From Bacteroidota bacterium (lineage in GTDB: Bacteria > Bacteroidota > Bacteroidia > Chitinophagales > Chitinophagaceae), in assembly GCA_018268105.1 (NCBI GenBank), contig JAFDXG010000159.1:1-62943 (forward strand): a stretch of 62,943 nt of DNA. The letters are read 5' to 3'. Shown in pieces: positions 45,959 through 53,963 of this stretch. Each line of letters starts with the position of its first letter. The first letter of the stretch is position 1. Under the pieces are notes generated by a model. It did not search any database. It was not told the origin of the DNA and worked only from the letters and a program-made list of their open reading frames with translations. The position numbers and the translations under genes were made by a program.

Positions 45959-45966
45959 CAACTTTG
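45959..45966 (+). promoter_or_regulatory. Possible -7 box (CAACTTTG) before the 161-residue membrane protein
   Basis: CAACTTTG differs from TAnnTTTG at the first base and lies 31 bases before the ATG at 45997. TTG at 45943-45945 is a possible -33 element but the spacing is short. Confidence 0.28.
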
Positions 45967-45996
45967 CGAACATCTATTTGTAACTAAAATCTTAAT

Positions 45997-46482
45997 ATGA
46001 CAATCCCTGCGCAAGGCGCCAATAAAACATATATTGTTATTGTAACTGTTTTAACTTTTATTATTCCGGCAATTGGCTTTGTTATAGAAGATTTAATGTC
46101 AGGCACAACATTTAATTTTGAGCATTTTGGTAAATGGTTCATATTTTCTGCTGTCGGACTTCGCTTATTTTTAGCAGGTATCAGGCAGATTACTAAACCC
46201 GCTTTTTCTGCCCGGCAAATCTTTCATATTGACAGTCCTGAGTGTTTTCCAATTGTCATAGAATTAGGTTTTGCAAATCTCTGCTTCGGACTTATCGGAC
46301 TGATTTCGTTTTTCAAAGCTGACTGGAGAATTGTGAGCGCATTTGCAAGTGGGCTCTATTATGGATTAGCAGGACTACTGCATTTATTAAAAAAGCCTGC
46401 AGGTACAAATGAAAAATTTGCATTGTGGACTGACCTTATAATTTTTGTTATGCTTTTTGCATATTTTTTTAAAGCCGTATAA
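45997..46482 (+). CDS. Uncharacterised four-helix membrane protein
   Basis: A 161-residue protein with four to five hydrophobic segments: YIVIVTVLTFIIPAIGFVIE, HFGKWFIFSAVGLRLFLAGI, GFANLCFGLIGLISFF and DLIIFVMLFAYFF. Acidic and basic residues between them are few. I do not recognise a family. It sits between the fucosidase gene and a 345-base gap, so its partner is not clear. Probably located in the inner membrane. Confidence 0.72.
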   Translation: MTIPAQGANKTYIVIVTVLTFIIPAIGFVIEDLMSGTTFNFEHFGKWFIFSAVGLRLFLAGIRQITKPAFSARQIFHIDSPECFPIVIELGFANLCFGLIGLISFFKADWRIVSAFASGLYYGLAGLLHLLKKPAGTNEKFALWTDLIIFVMLFAYFFKAV

Positions 46483-46827
46483 CTATATTACTGCCGATTG
46501 CACAAATCCAAAACTCCTGGAATGCATCATTCCATTTAGGTTTTATATGAATTCCCAAAAACGATTCATCTATTCTGTATAACAAAAGAAGTTATTGTTA
46601 CTCATGTATGAATAATCAAATGAATGAAAAAAACAATCTTGTAGTTGTGACCGCCATTGTTCTACCCAGTTAACTATTGTACCCTTAGATACTCAACTCC
46701 CAATAAAATTTGAAGATTATCATTACTACAGTGTAAATTAGCTAACAAATTGAATTCCGCCCTTTAAACCTACCTGCGGCAATACTGTGCTAAACCCGAC
46801 TTCCTCCATCAGTAAATTATTAAAGAA
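46483..46827. other. 345-base gap before the TIR gene
   Basis: Only a 21-codon frame (near 46609-46672) and AT-rich sequence are visible. No RNA gene or hairpin stands out; the TIR promoter must lie in here but I cannot name a -7 box. Confidence 0.4.
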
Positions 46828-47874
46828 ATGCCTCCATATAATACTGTTCAGCAGAAAAAAATTTTTATCAGCTACCGGGTTCAGGATACTTCTGCCGATA
46901 CGGGGCGACTCGTTGACACTTTAAAGCAGGTCTTTAATGAAGAACAGATTTTTATGGATATCGAAAAGCTTGAACCGGGGGTAGATTTCAGGCTTGCCCT
47001 GGCAAAATCCCTTGAAACATGCGATGTGCTTTTTGCAGTTATTGGACCTGAATGGATTGGCACAAAAGATACAAATGGCAACCCACGTATTAAACAGCCT
47101 GAAGACTGGGTAAGAATTGAACTGGAAACCGCGTTAAAAAGAGATATACGGGTAATTCCTGTTTTAGTGCGTGGTGCATCACTTCCGGCAATGGAGGATT
47201 TGCCTGAATCCTTGTACCCTTTACTCAACAGGCAAACTTATGAGATAAGCAATAAGCGCTGGGCATACGATACGGATCAATTAATAAATTTTTTAAAGAA
47301 AATCGGTTTTATACCTAAAAGAACGGAGATACCCGTTCCGGTAAAAAAATCCGGCATCGGTAAATGGATTCTTTACGGTTTTATTGGTTTTGTGGTGTTG
47401 ATAATCCTGTCTTTAATGTTTAATACCAAACAGGATAATAATACAACAAAAGGAGATGTTTTAGACAATCCGGTTGAACCCATTCCCAATAGAGAAACAG
47501 GTAATGATGATAACCATACTCCGTCAAATAATCAAAATGGAGGTACCAACCCGGTAAACGAAGAAATAACTCATACCAACCCGGTAAATGTGGGAGGTGC
47601 ATGGTATGATGCTACCAATCAATACACGATGTATATAGAACAAACAGGCGCTACATTACAACTTAAAAGTGTTGCCGTTGGCGGAATAACTACCGGAGAA
47701 GGTGTGGGAACGATAGAAGGGGATAAAATGAATTTTAAAGTACAATTATATAATGTTGGTGTTATTTCCGGTACTGCCACTGTAACTGAGAATAGCCCTT
47801 CATTAAATGGTAAATTTATAATAACAGGCAACGGAGCTTCATATACTGAAGACTTTTATTGGACAAAACAGTAA
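46828..47874 (+). CDS. TIR domain protein with a transmembrane anchor and exported C-terminal domain
   Basis: A 348-residue protein. Residues 10-145 are a bacterial TIR domain: KKIFISYRVQD, FMDIEKLEPGVDF, DVLFAVIGPEWIG and DWVRIELETAL, with E98 at the position of the catalytic glutamate of NAD-cleaving TIRs. A basic stretch and one hydrophobic helix (181-199) follow, then an Asn/Thr/Pro-rich linker and a beta-rich domain of about 90 residues (GGAWYDATNQYTMYI, GKFIITGNGASYTEDFYW). The positive-inside rule puts the TIR domain in the cytoplasm and the C-terminal domain in the periplasm, so it resembles a one-component receptor. Whether it cleaves NAD is inference. No other immune gene is nearby. 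Confidence 0.88.
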   Translation: MPPYNTVQQKKIFISYRVQDTSADTGRLVDTLKQVFNEEQIFMDIEKLEPGVDFRLALAKSLETCDVLFAVIGPEWIGTKDTNGNPRIKQPEDWVRIELETALKRDIRVIPVLVRGASLPAMEDLPESLYPLLNRQTYEISNKRWAYDTDQLINFLKKIGFIPKRTEIPVPVKKSGIGKWILYGFIGFVVLIILSLMFNTKQDNNTTKGDVLDNPVEPIPNRETGNDDNHTPSNNQNGGTNPVNEEITHTNPVNVGGAWYDATNQYTMYIEQTGATLQLKSVAVGGITTGEGVGTIEGDKMNFKVQLYNVGVISGTATVTENSPSLNGKFIITGNGASYTEDFYWTKQ

Positions 47875-47943
47875 CCTATATACAATCAGTGGTATATTGA
47901 AAAACAAGGTCAAACTGATGCTAATAATTTCTCCAGACAAAAT

Positions 47944-48762
47944 TTAATGTCCTGCCGCCCAAATCAAAAAATCAGGCAGGGCAGTTCTCCAGGCATCAAT
48001 GCTATTTGTCATTCCTTTGGTAAATACTATATCGCCTTCTGATATAAATTTTTTATCCTCAAGCAAATGGACAAAGGTTGTTGTACAAGCTGCTATATTT
48101 GCTGCATTGTCGTTGCTGATACCGGTGTTTCCTTTTTCACCGGCATAGAACCAAAATTTTGTTTGGGGGCGTTTGCGTGATGCTTTCAATTTTTGATATA
48201 TTACACTTGCGGCAGTATCCTGAATGTCCATCTGGGTAGTACAAAATGCAGCAGAGAATACTCCGGCCTTACTGATTTTATCGGCATGGTTCCACGCAAT
48301 ATCAAATGCAGATATGCCTCCTGCTCCAAAACCTGCTACGGCCACTTCTCTGAATTTTCTAACCCCTGCCATTTTTTTCACATAAGGATATAGTTCATTA
48401 TTAAAGAAGCTGTCATAATTGTCTGCTTTATCTGCCTCACCCGATACACCATACTCATTGAGCCTGTTAGCGGCATGTACGCCAACTATCACCACGGAGC
48501 TGAGTAATTTTTCTTTAAACAGGCTGTCAAAAATATCCTTCATCCTGAGATTCTTAAATTCCTGCCCGTCGCTGAACACAATAAGCTGCATATCAGATCT
48601 GTCTTTAGGGACGGGAGTATTGATAACAGTGAGTTTTACCTGTCGCTGCAGGTGGCGGGAATATAACTGGTCTTCCCTTTGTTTTACACCCTTACACGAA
48701 AGGAACAGACAACAGGGTATCACTGCAAATTTCAGGGTATTAAAAAATAATTGGAGTTTCAT
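47944..48762 (-). CDS. Esterase-fold lipoprotein without the catalytic serine
   Basis: A 272-residue lipoprotein (CLFLSC, cysteine at 23) with an alpha/beta-hydrolase pattern of the putative esterase (esterase D/enterobactin esterase-like) family: MQLIVFSDGQEF, VVIVGVHAANRLNEYG, YPYVKKMAGVRKFREVAVAG. The nucleophile elbow should read GxSxGG but reads G144-F-G146-A-G-G, so the serine is glycine. The end region (GMTNSIDAWRTALPDFL), where the catalytic histidine normally sits, also lacks it in the expected spot. It is probably a non-enzymatic binding protein. It is convergent with the TIR gene. Confidence 0.75.
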   Translation of the reverse strand: MKLQLFFNTLKFAVIPCCLFLSCKGVKQREDQLYSRHLQRQVKLTVINTPVPKDRSDMQLIVFSDGQEFKNLRMKDIFDSLFKEKLLSSVVIVGVHAANRLNEYGVSGEADKADNYDSFFNNELYPYVKKMAGVRKFREVAVAGFGAGGISAFDIAWNHADKISKAGVFSAAFCTTQMDIQDTAASVIYQKLKASRKRPQTKFWFYAGEKGNTGISNDNAANIAACTTTFVHLLEDKKFISEGDIVFTKGMTNSIDAWRTALPDFLIWAAGH

Positions 48763-48841
48763 AAATAATTTTATCCGGCTGTTTTGTTATTATCCATTTT
48801 ATTCCCTTCACAAAGTTGTTAGCATTATTTTCAGGAAGTGC

Positions 48842-49330
48842 TTATGGTTGATTTTGGACTACCAATTTTTTTATTAATGATATTTGTCCTAAATGGTAAT
48901 AACTGTGCTCAATAACTGCCTCAATATTTCGCAAAGTCGTTCCATATTTTTCATCAATAAAAGGTTTGTCAAAGATGCTGTCTTCCATTTGTTCAACTCT
49001 GTCTGCAAATCTTTCAGAATTACTCAAAAAGTCAGTAACTAATTTATTCCAATCTGTTTCTGACTTAATCTGAGGAAGGTCGAAACTGTATTTGTCGCTA
49101 ATTTCAAGCCTCCCGTTCTCAAAAGCACTTAATAGTCCTGCTAAATAATAGTTTATATGATAAATCAAAGCAGCAATAGTATTCAAATTGTCAACTTTTT
49201 GATTTGCCTGTTGCCAATTTATACTTTGTATTTGTTCCTTATAATTTGTGTTGGCAATCCAACGCCCATTTAGCAGCACCTCCCGAAGTCGACTTGCAAT
49301 GGCTAAATTTCTTGATATAGCATTTGCCAT
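48842..49330 (-). CDS. DinB-like (DUF1572-type) protein
   Basis: A 162-residue protein from the ATG at 49330 (frame opens five codons earlier). Long helices with IYHINYYLAGLL and, near the end, VIEHSYYHLGQISLIKKL give the two histidine sites typical of the DinB four-helix bundle, which binds a metal. Members act as thiol-dependent transferases or are uncharacterised. It lies downstream of sucC on the same strand but a terminator separates them. Confidence 0.8.
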   Translation of the reverse strand: MANAISRNLAIASRLREVLLNGRWIANTNYKEQIQSINWQQANQKVDNLNTIAALIYHINYYLAGLLSAFENGRLEISDKYSFDLPQIKSETDWNKLVTDFLSNSERFADRVEQMEDSIFDKPFIDEKYGTTLRNIEAVIEHSYYHLGQISLIKKLVVQNQP

Positions 49331-49377
49331 ATTAAAATATTCCAAACTTGTTAACTGATGTTGAACAAAGATAAAAA

Positions 49378-49411
49378 AGACGAAGGAACGTTGTCCCTCC
49401 GTCTAATTTAA
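49378..49411 (-). terminator. Terminator between sucC and the DinB-like gene
   Basis: AGACGAAGGAAC (49378-49389) and GTCCCTCCGTCT (49393-49404) form a 12-base stem with G-T pairs and a 3-base loop. Read on the minus strand it is followed by a run of T, ending the sucC transcript; an A/T tract on the other side could make it bidirectional. Confidence 0.7.
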
Positions 49412-49429
49412 AAAAAGATAAGTATAATA

Positions 49430-50644
49430 TTAAGCGCTTACCGCTTTATTTACAAGGAATGCCGCTTCGCTCAGCAGTATAGCTGATTGTACTTTTAAAC
49501 CGCTGGCTTCAATAAGTTGCTTTGCTTCTTCCGCATTAGTACCCTGCAGTCGCACAATAATAGGCACTTTGATATCGCCAATGGAATTATAGGCATCAAT
49601 AACACCCTGTGCTACACGGTCGCAACGTACAATTCCACCAAATATATTGATCAGTATTGCTTTTACTTTGGGGTCTTTTAATATGATGCGGAAACCTGCT
49701 TCTACGGTTTGTGCATTAGCTGTGCCACCTACATCAAGGAAGTTAGCTGGCTCGCCACCGCTCAGTTTTATCATATCCATAGTCGCCATGGCCAGTCCGG
49801 CGCCATTTACCATACAGCCCACATTTCCATCCAGTTTAATAAAATTGAGATTGTATTTATGGGCTTCCACTTCTGTCGGATCCTCTTCACTGATATCACG
49901 CAGCGCTTCCAGGTCTGTATGTCGCATCAGCGCATTATCGTCAAGGTTCATTTTACAGTCTACTGCTATCATTTTATCATCGCTGGTTTTAAATAGCGGG
50001 TTAATTTCAAGCATGCTGCAATCCAGGTCTACATAAGCTTTGTACAGATTGGTCACAAACTTCACACAACTTTTAAATGCTTCACCTTTCAGTCCGAGGT
50101 TAAAAGCGATCTTCCTGGCCTGAAAACCTAACAATCCGCCTGAAGGGTGTACCCATTCTTTAAATATTTTTTCAGGTGTATCATGTGCTACTTTTTCAAT
50201 ATCCATTCCCCCTTCGGTACTATACATAATTACATTTTCACCACGGCTGCGGTCCAGCAGAATGGAAAGATAAAATTCTTTCACCGGGTTTGGTCCGGGA
50301 TAATACACATCCTGGGCTACCAATACTTTGCTTACCAATTTTCCCACAGGGCCTGTTTGCACAGTTACCAGCGTATGACCAATAATATTACCGGCAATGG
50401 TTTTAATTTCTTCTGCACTTTTACCTACAGCAACACCCCTTTGTTCAGAGCCTTGTATTTTCCCTTTACCCCGGCCACCGGCATGAATCTGAGCTTTTAC
50501 TACTGCAAAATTATTTCCATACAACACTTTCATTTGCTTGTAAGCTTCTTCGGCTTTTTCGGCTGTATCCACAGGTATTCCGTCCTGAACGGGAACATTG
50601 AATTTTTTCAACAGTTCTTTGGCCTGGTATTCATGCAAGTTCAT
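49430..50644 (-). CDS. sucC: Succinate-CoA ligase (ADP-forming) subunit beta
   Basis: TCA cycle enzyme that makes ATP from succinyl-CoA with the alpha subunit. The ATG at 50644 gives the canonical start MNLHEYQAKELLKKF and 404 residues; the frame opens 27 codons earlier but that is a run-on through the promoter. ATP-grasp features: AQIHAGGRGKGK, EINPLFKTSD, VDCKMNLDDNAL, and the ligase part GGTANAQTVEAGFRIIL with INIFGGIVRCDRVAQG. No sucD is adjacent, so the alpha subunit gene lies elsewhere. Confidence 0.97.
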   Translation of the reverse strand: MNLHEYQAKELLKKFNVPVQDGIPVDTAEKAEEAYKQMKVLYGNNFAVVKAQIHAGGRGKGKIQGSEQRGVAVGKSAEEIKTIAGNIIGHTLVTVQTGPVGKLVSKVLVAQDVYYPGPNPVKEFYLSILLDRSRGENVIMYSTEGGMDIEKVAHDTPEKIFKEWVHPSGGLLGFQARKIAFNLGLKGEAFKSCVKFVTNLYKAYVDLDCSMLEINPLFKTSDDKMIAVDCKMNLDDNALMRHTDLEALRDISEEDPTEVEAHKYNLNFIKLDGNVGCMVNGAGLAMATMDMIKLSGGEPANFLDVGGTANAQTVEAGFRIILKDPKVKAILINIFGGIVRCDRVAQGVIDAYNSIGDIKVPIIVRLQGTNAEEAKQLIEASGLKVQSAILLSEAAFLVNKAVSA

Positions 50645-50661
50645 GTAGTAAAAAGTTTGAG

Positions 50662-50669
50662 CGAAAATA
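50662..50669 (-). promoter_or_regulatory. -7 box (TATTTTCG) for sucC
   Basis: Minus-strand TATTTTCG lies 17 bases before the sucC ATG at 50644 and supports that start over the upstream extension of the frame. Confidence 0.5.
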
Positions 50670-50733
50670 ACGTAGAATGACTGAATAGAAAAATTCAATA
50701 CTAATACAGATGGGATACTGGGCAAGGTTTTTG

Positions 50734-50741
50734 TAATTTTG
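50734..50741 (+). promoter_or_regulatory. -7 box TAATTTTG for the Cu/Zn superoxide dismutase gene
   Basis: Full TAnnTTTG match 33 bases before the ATG at 50775; divergent from the sucC box 65 bases away. Confidence 0.6.
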
Positions 50742-50774
50742 CCCCCTGTATTTTAAATCAAAAACAATAGTATC

Positions 50775-51404
50775 ATGAAAATGTTTATTAAGAGCAAATT
50801 ATTTCTACAGGGTTTAGCCATCATTTCCGCAACAGCAATTCTTTTTTCATGTGGCGGGTCCGAAAGTACTCAGGAAGTGAAGGTTGATTCCATGATAAGT
50901 AACCCACATGCTGATATGGCTATGGCAAAAACGGATTCCGTAATGCCGGTGGTTTCACACGCAGAAGCCACAATTGCAAATACATACCCGGATACCGCAG
51001 TATCCGGTACAGTGAAATTTGATACTGCAACAGGGGGCAAAGTAAAAATGGTGCTGGAGCTTACCATACCATCAAAAGCAAACAAAAATGTAGCTGTTCA
51101 CATCCACGAACATGGCGACTGCGGTGATTCGGGTAAAGCATCTCACGGGCACTGGAACCCCACCAATGCACAACACGGGAAGTGGGGAAGCGCGAGCTAC
51201 CACCTTGGGGATATAGGCAATGTAAAACTCGATGGCAAAGGCAAAGGCAAGCTCACTATGGAAACCGATTTGTGGAGTCTTGGCGGGGCACCTGATAAAA
51301 ATATTATCGGCAGAGCCATTATAGTACATGGTGGTGAAGATGATTTCAAAACCCAGCCTACCGGCAATGCAGGGTCAAGAATCGGATGCGGGGTTATTCA
51401 GTAA
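50775..51404 (+). CDS. sodC: Cu/Zn superoxide dismutase family lipoprotein
   Basis: Dismutates superoxide in the periplasm. 209 residues with a lipoprotein signal (AILFSCGG, cysteine at 26), a linker rich in small residues, then the SOD beta-barrel. Metal ligands are recognisable: H109, H111 (VHIHEHGDC), H126 (HGHWNP), H134, H143 with D146. The disulfide cysteines fit C116 and the C-terminal RIGCGVIQ. It is preceded by a good -7 box and is divergent from sucC. Gene symbol is the family name for periplasmic Cu/Zn SOD. Confidence 0.93.
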   Translation: MKMFIKSKLFLQGLAIISATAILFSCGGSESTQEVKVDSMISNPHADMAMAKTDSVMPVVSHAEATIANTYPDTAVSGTVKFDTATGGKVKMVLELTIPSKANKNVAVHIHEHGDCGDSGKASHGHWNPTNAQHGKWGSASYHLGDIGNVKLDGKGKGKLTMETDLWSLGGAPDKNIIGRAIIVHGGEDDFKTQPTGNAGSRIGCGVIQ

Positions 51405-51405
51405 A

Positions 51406-51497
51406 TGGTGAACAAGTGAATAGTGAATGGTGAAATCGTGAGAGGTGAAACCAAAAACAATAAACAGCAAACTGTAAAATCATTTTTGGCTTCACCT
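51406..51497. repeat. GTGAAT-type tandem repeat and 15-base inverted repeat
   Basis: Between the SOD and YdgJ-like genes, GTGAA(T/C)-type units recur from 51406 to 51450. AGGTGAAACCAAAAA (51443-51457) pairs with TTTTTGGCTTCACCT (51483-51497) with one mismatch and a 25-base loop. It could serve as a terminator shared by the convergent genes. Confidence 0.5.
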
Positions 51498-51538
51498 TTC
51501 ATCTTTAACGTCTCTTAGCCTACTCAATATTTACTAGA

Positions 51539-52618
51539 CTATTTATATTCAACCTCCATTAGGCCACTACAGGGTATTGTTCTTTTTTCCGCACTGCTTT
51601 GTATTGCCAGTTCAATTATCCTGATGGTATTATATCCATGCGCTGCGGTTTGTTTTACAGGTTTTCCATTTATTATACTCTCATACAAATCGAGATAATA
51701 ATCAGTGTAGCTTCCCTTCAGAGATGGGTATCTCTTCTTAATAATTTTGCTGTCTATTTCCGTATGGAGCAATCCATAGATATCTTCTGACTCTTTTCCC
51801 CAGTCTTCTCCCACCGGCAGTTCACCTGCCCGTAATCTCGCTTCCTGCGGGTCTTCGCCATACTTAATAAAAGAACCTTTTGTTCCCTGGATCATATATC
51901 TCGGACCCGGTTCTCTTACCAGCATACCGGCATGCAGAATCACTTTATTGAACCCATAATCGAGCCAGATATTGAAAAAGTCATCTACCCGTGCATGAGG
52001 CCGCTGCAAACGTATATCCGCCGTAATATTCCCTGGTATACCAAAGAAATACAATGCCTGGTCAATAATATGTGCCCCGAGATCATAAAGAATACCACTG
52101 CCGGGCATAGGCGCTTCACGCCAGGCAGCAGGTCTCGCTTCAGCCCTGTACCTGTCATAATGCGCTTCAAATTCATGAATATCACCTAACAGTTGCTGAT
52201 CGAGAATTTCTTTAATCGTCCTGAAGTCACTCACATATCTCCGGTTTTGATATACACTCAATATTGTTTTAGAACTGGAAGCAATTTCTACCAATGCTTT
52301 TGCTTCAGTTGTAGTGTTAGCAAAAGGCTTTTCCAGCACTACATGCTTACCGGCTTCGAGCGCCATTTTTGTATAGGGAAAATGAGTATCGTTGGGCGTG
52401 GTGATGACAACAAGATCTATAGCTTCATTATTTATTACTTCTTCAATAGTACGGGCAATACGAATATTGGGATATGTATTCTTTGCTTCATCGCCCCTGC
52501 GTTGCAATATAGATACCAGTTCAAAATGATCAGGTAATATTTTAATAAACGGTAAATGAAATACTTTTGCAGAAATTCCGAACCCCACTACTCCTACCCT
52601 TATTTTTTGCTGAGCCAT
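51539..52618 (-). CDS. Gfo/Idh/MocA oxidoreductase (YdgJ-like)
   Basis: A 359-residue cytoplasmic oxidoreductase. N-terminal Rossmann motif VGVVGFGISAKVFHLPFI is characteristic of the YdgJ subgroup. VVLEKPFANTTTEAKAL carries the EKP motif and GSGILYDLGAHIIDQAL the catalytic region, with the expected histidine. No signal peptide, unlike the 42950-44254 enzyme. It is divergent from the ChaN-like gene. NAD(P) specificity and the sugar substrate are not readable. Confidence 0.9.
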   Translation of the reverse strand: MAQQKIRVGVVGFGISAKVFHLPFIKILPDHFELVSILQRRGDEAKNTYPNIRIARTIEEVINNEAIDLVVITTPNDTHFPYTKMALEAGKHVVLEKPFANTTTEAKALVEIASSSKTILSVYQNRRYVSDFRTIKEILDQQLLGDIHEFEAHYDRYRAEARPAAWREAPMPGSGILYDLGAHIIDQALYFFGIPGNITADIRLQRPHARVDDFFNIWLDYGFNKVILHAGMLVREPGPRYMIQGTKGSFIKYGEDPQEARLRAGELPVGEDWGKESEDIYGLLHTEIDSKIIKKRYPSLKGSYTDYYLDLYESIINGKPVKQTAAHGYNTIRIIELAIQSSAEKRTIPCSGLMEVEYK

Positions 52619-52689
52619 ATATCTTTGTTTTTCGGTGAAGATAATGCAGTTCGTTTTTAATGTATTATTTTCATCTTACAAAATCATTT

Positions 52690-53550
52690 ATGAACAGGTA
52701 TTATTATTGGGTCTTTTTTATACTGATGTTTCATATCTCCTACTCCCAGCAACACGACAACAGGAAAAGCTATAGCATTTATAATGCAGTCCAACAAAAA
52801 GAAATAACAATCACTGATCTTGTGGAAAGTATACCACCAGGCAGCATCCTTATTTTTGGTGAGCAGCATGATGACTCCATAGCACATTTACTTGAGAGTA
52901 ATATCTTTGAAATGCTTAGTAAAAAATTCCATAACGATATAGTGCTAACCATGGAAATGCTGGAAAGCGATATACAGCCCATAGTGGATGAATACCTTTC
53001 GGGTTTGATTAGTGAAAAAAACTTTAGGAAAGAAGCACGTACATGGGATAACTATACAGATTATCGCCCATTGATTGAATATGCCAGACAACAAGGTATC
53101 AGGGTAATAGCGGCAAATGCACCTGCCAGATATGTAAACCTGGTTACACGTAAAGGATTGCCCGCTTTACAGGAACTGAACAGGAAGGCAAAAAAATATA
53201 TCGCAACTCTACCGGTAGATACTTTAGCGGGTAACTACTATACCAGGTTTATAGATGCTATGGGAGGCCATAGCTTTCCCGGTATGTATCTATATGAATC
53301 GCAGAATTTATGGGATGCTACCATGGCGCATTTTATAATTAAAGCGAAAAAGAAATACAAACCCCTAATAGTGCTGCAGTTGAACGGGCGTTTTCACAGC
53401 GATTATCATTCCGGTCTGGCAGAACGCTTAGATAAAAGTAAATATCGTGTAGTAACTATTAGTTGTTTTCCTGCTACTACAGTTAATCAGCCGGATGGGA
53501 CCCTACTCTATTCTATTGCCGACTATATTATCAAGACAGGATATCATTAA
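52690..53550 (+). CDS. ChaN-like (DUF399) protein, exported
   Basis: A 286-residue protein from the ATG at 52690; the open frame begins ten codons earlier. The N-terminus MNRYYYWVFFILMFHISYSQ is a signal peptide without a lipobox. Family features: ILIFGEQHDDSIAH, TMEMLESDIQP, DYRPLIEYARQQGIRVIAANAP and VLQLNGRFHSDYHSGL, which resemble the ChaN/heme-binding (EreA-like) fold. ChaN of Campylobacter binds heme and may help iron uptake; that role here is inference. It is divergent from the YdgJ-like oxidoreductase. Confidence 0.82.
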   Translation: MNRYYYWVFFILMFHISYSQQHDNRKSYSIYNAVQQKEITITDLVESIPPGSILIFGEQHDDSIAHLLESNIFEMLSKKFHNDIVLTMEMLESDIQPIVDEYLSGLISEKNFRKEARTWDNYTDYRPLIEYARQQGIRVIAANAPARYVNLVTRKGLPALQELNRKAKKYIATLPVDTLAGNYYTRFIDAMGGHSFPGMYLYESQNLWDATMAHFIIKAKKKYKPLIVLQLNGRFHSDYHSGLAERLDKSKYRVVTISCFPATTVNQPDGTLLYSIADYIIKTGYH

Positions 53551-53664
53551 TAAGCAGGATGCTAAACAATAATCATACAGATTAAAAGTTATCCATAAAT
53601 TGAAATCTGTATCATCCAAAAGCATTAAAATGTCGCTATTTTCAATCACCTAATAATGCAAATT

Positions 53665-53916
53665 ATGAATAAGTATCTCGTTCTTCTGATATTCTATATA
53701 ATAGCTTCCCTGATAGTTTTTATCTTTTATAAAATAGAACCTCCTGCACACGACGGCGGCTGGGGATTAGGAGGATTAGCATTCATACTGGCAATGCTGG
53801 CCGTTATTGTATATCTTATCATATCCATCGTAAAGGGGTTCTCAGACCACAGTTACTTCTTCATTGCATTGATTCACCTGGTTGTGCTGCTGTTTTGTTT
53901 AAGAATGATGCGTTGA
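53665..53916 (+). CDS. Small three-helix membrane protein
   Basis: An 83-residue protein from the ATG at 53665 with three hydrophobic segments (LVLLIFYIIASLIVFIF; LAFILAMLAVIVYLIISIV; FFIALIHLVVLLFCLRM) and a short Asp/Gly/Trp-rich loop (PPAHDGGWGLGG) between the first two. No family recognised. It is 114 bases after the ChaN-like gene on the same strand and convergent with the next lipoprotein gene. Confidence 0.6.
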   Translation: MNKYLVLLIFYIIASLIVFIFYKIEPPAHDGGWGLGGLAFILAMLAVIVYLIISIVKGFSDHSYFFIALIHLVVLLFCLRMMR

Positions 53917-53963
53917 CTTTATTTAGGGGTTATTGAAATGTGAAGTTATGCTTACTGAGTATC

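Noticed and set aside
46609..46672. 21-codon plus-strand frame before the TIR gene
   Set aside because: Too short, no conserved look and no reason to prefer it over chance.
50147..50680. Plus-strand 177-codon frame
   Set aside because: Antisense to sucC; composition is that of the reverse complement of a coding strand.
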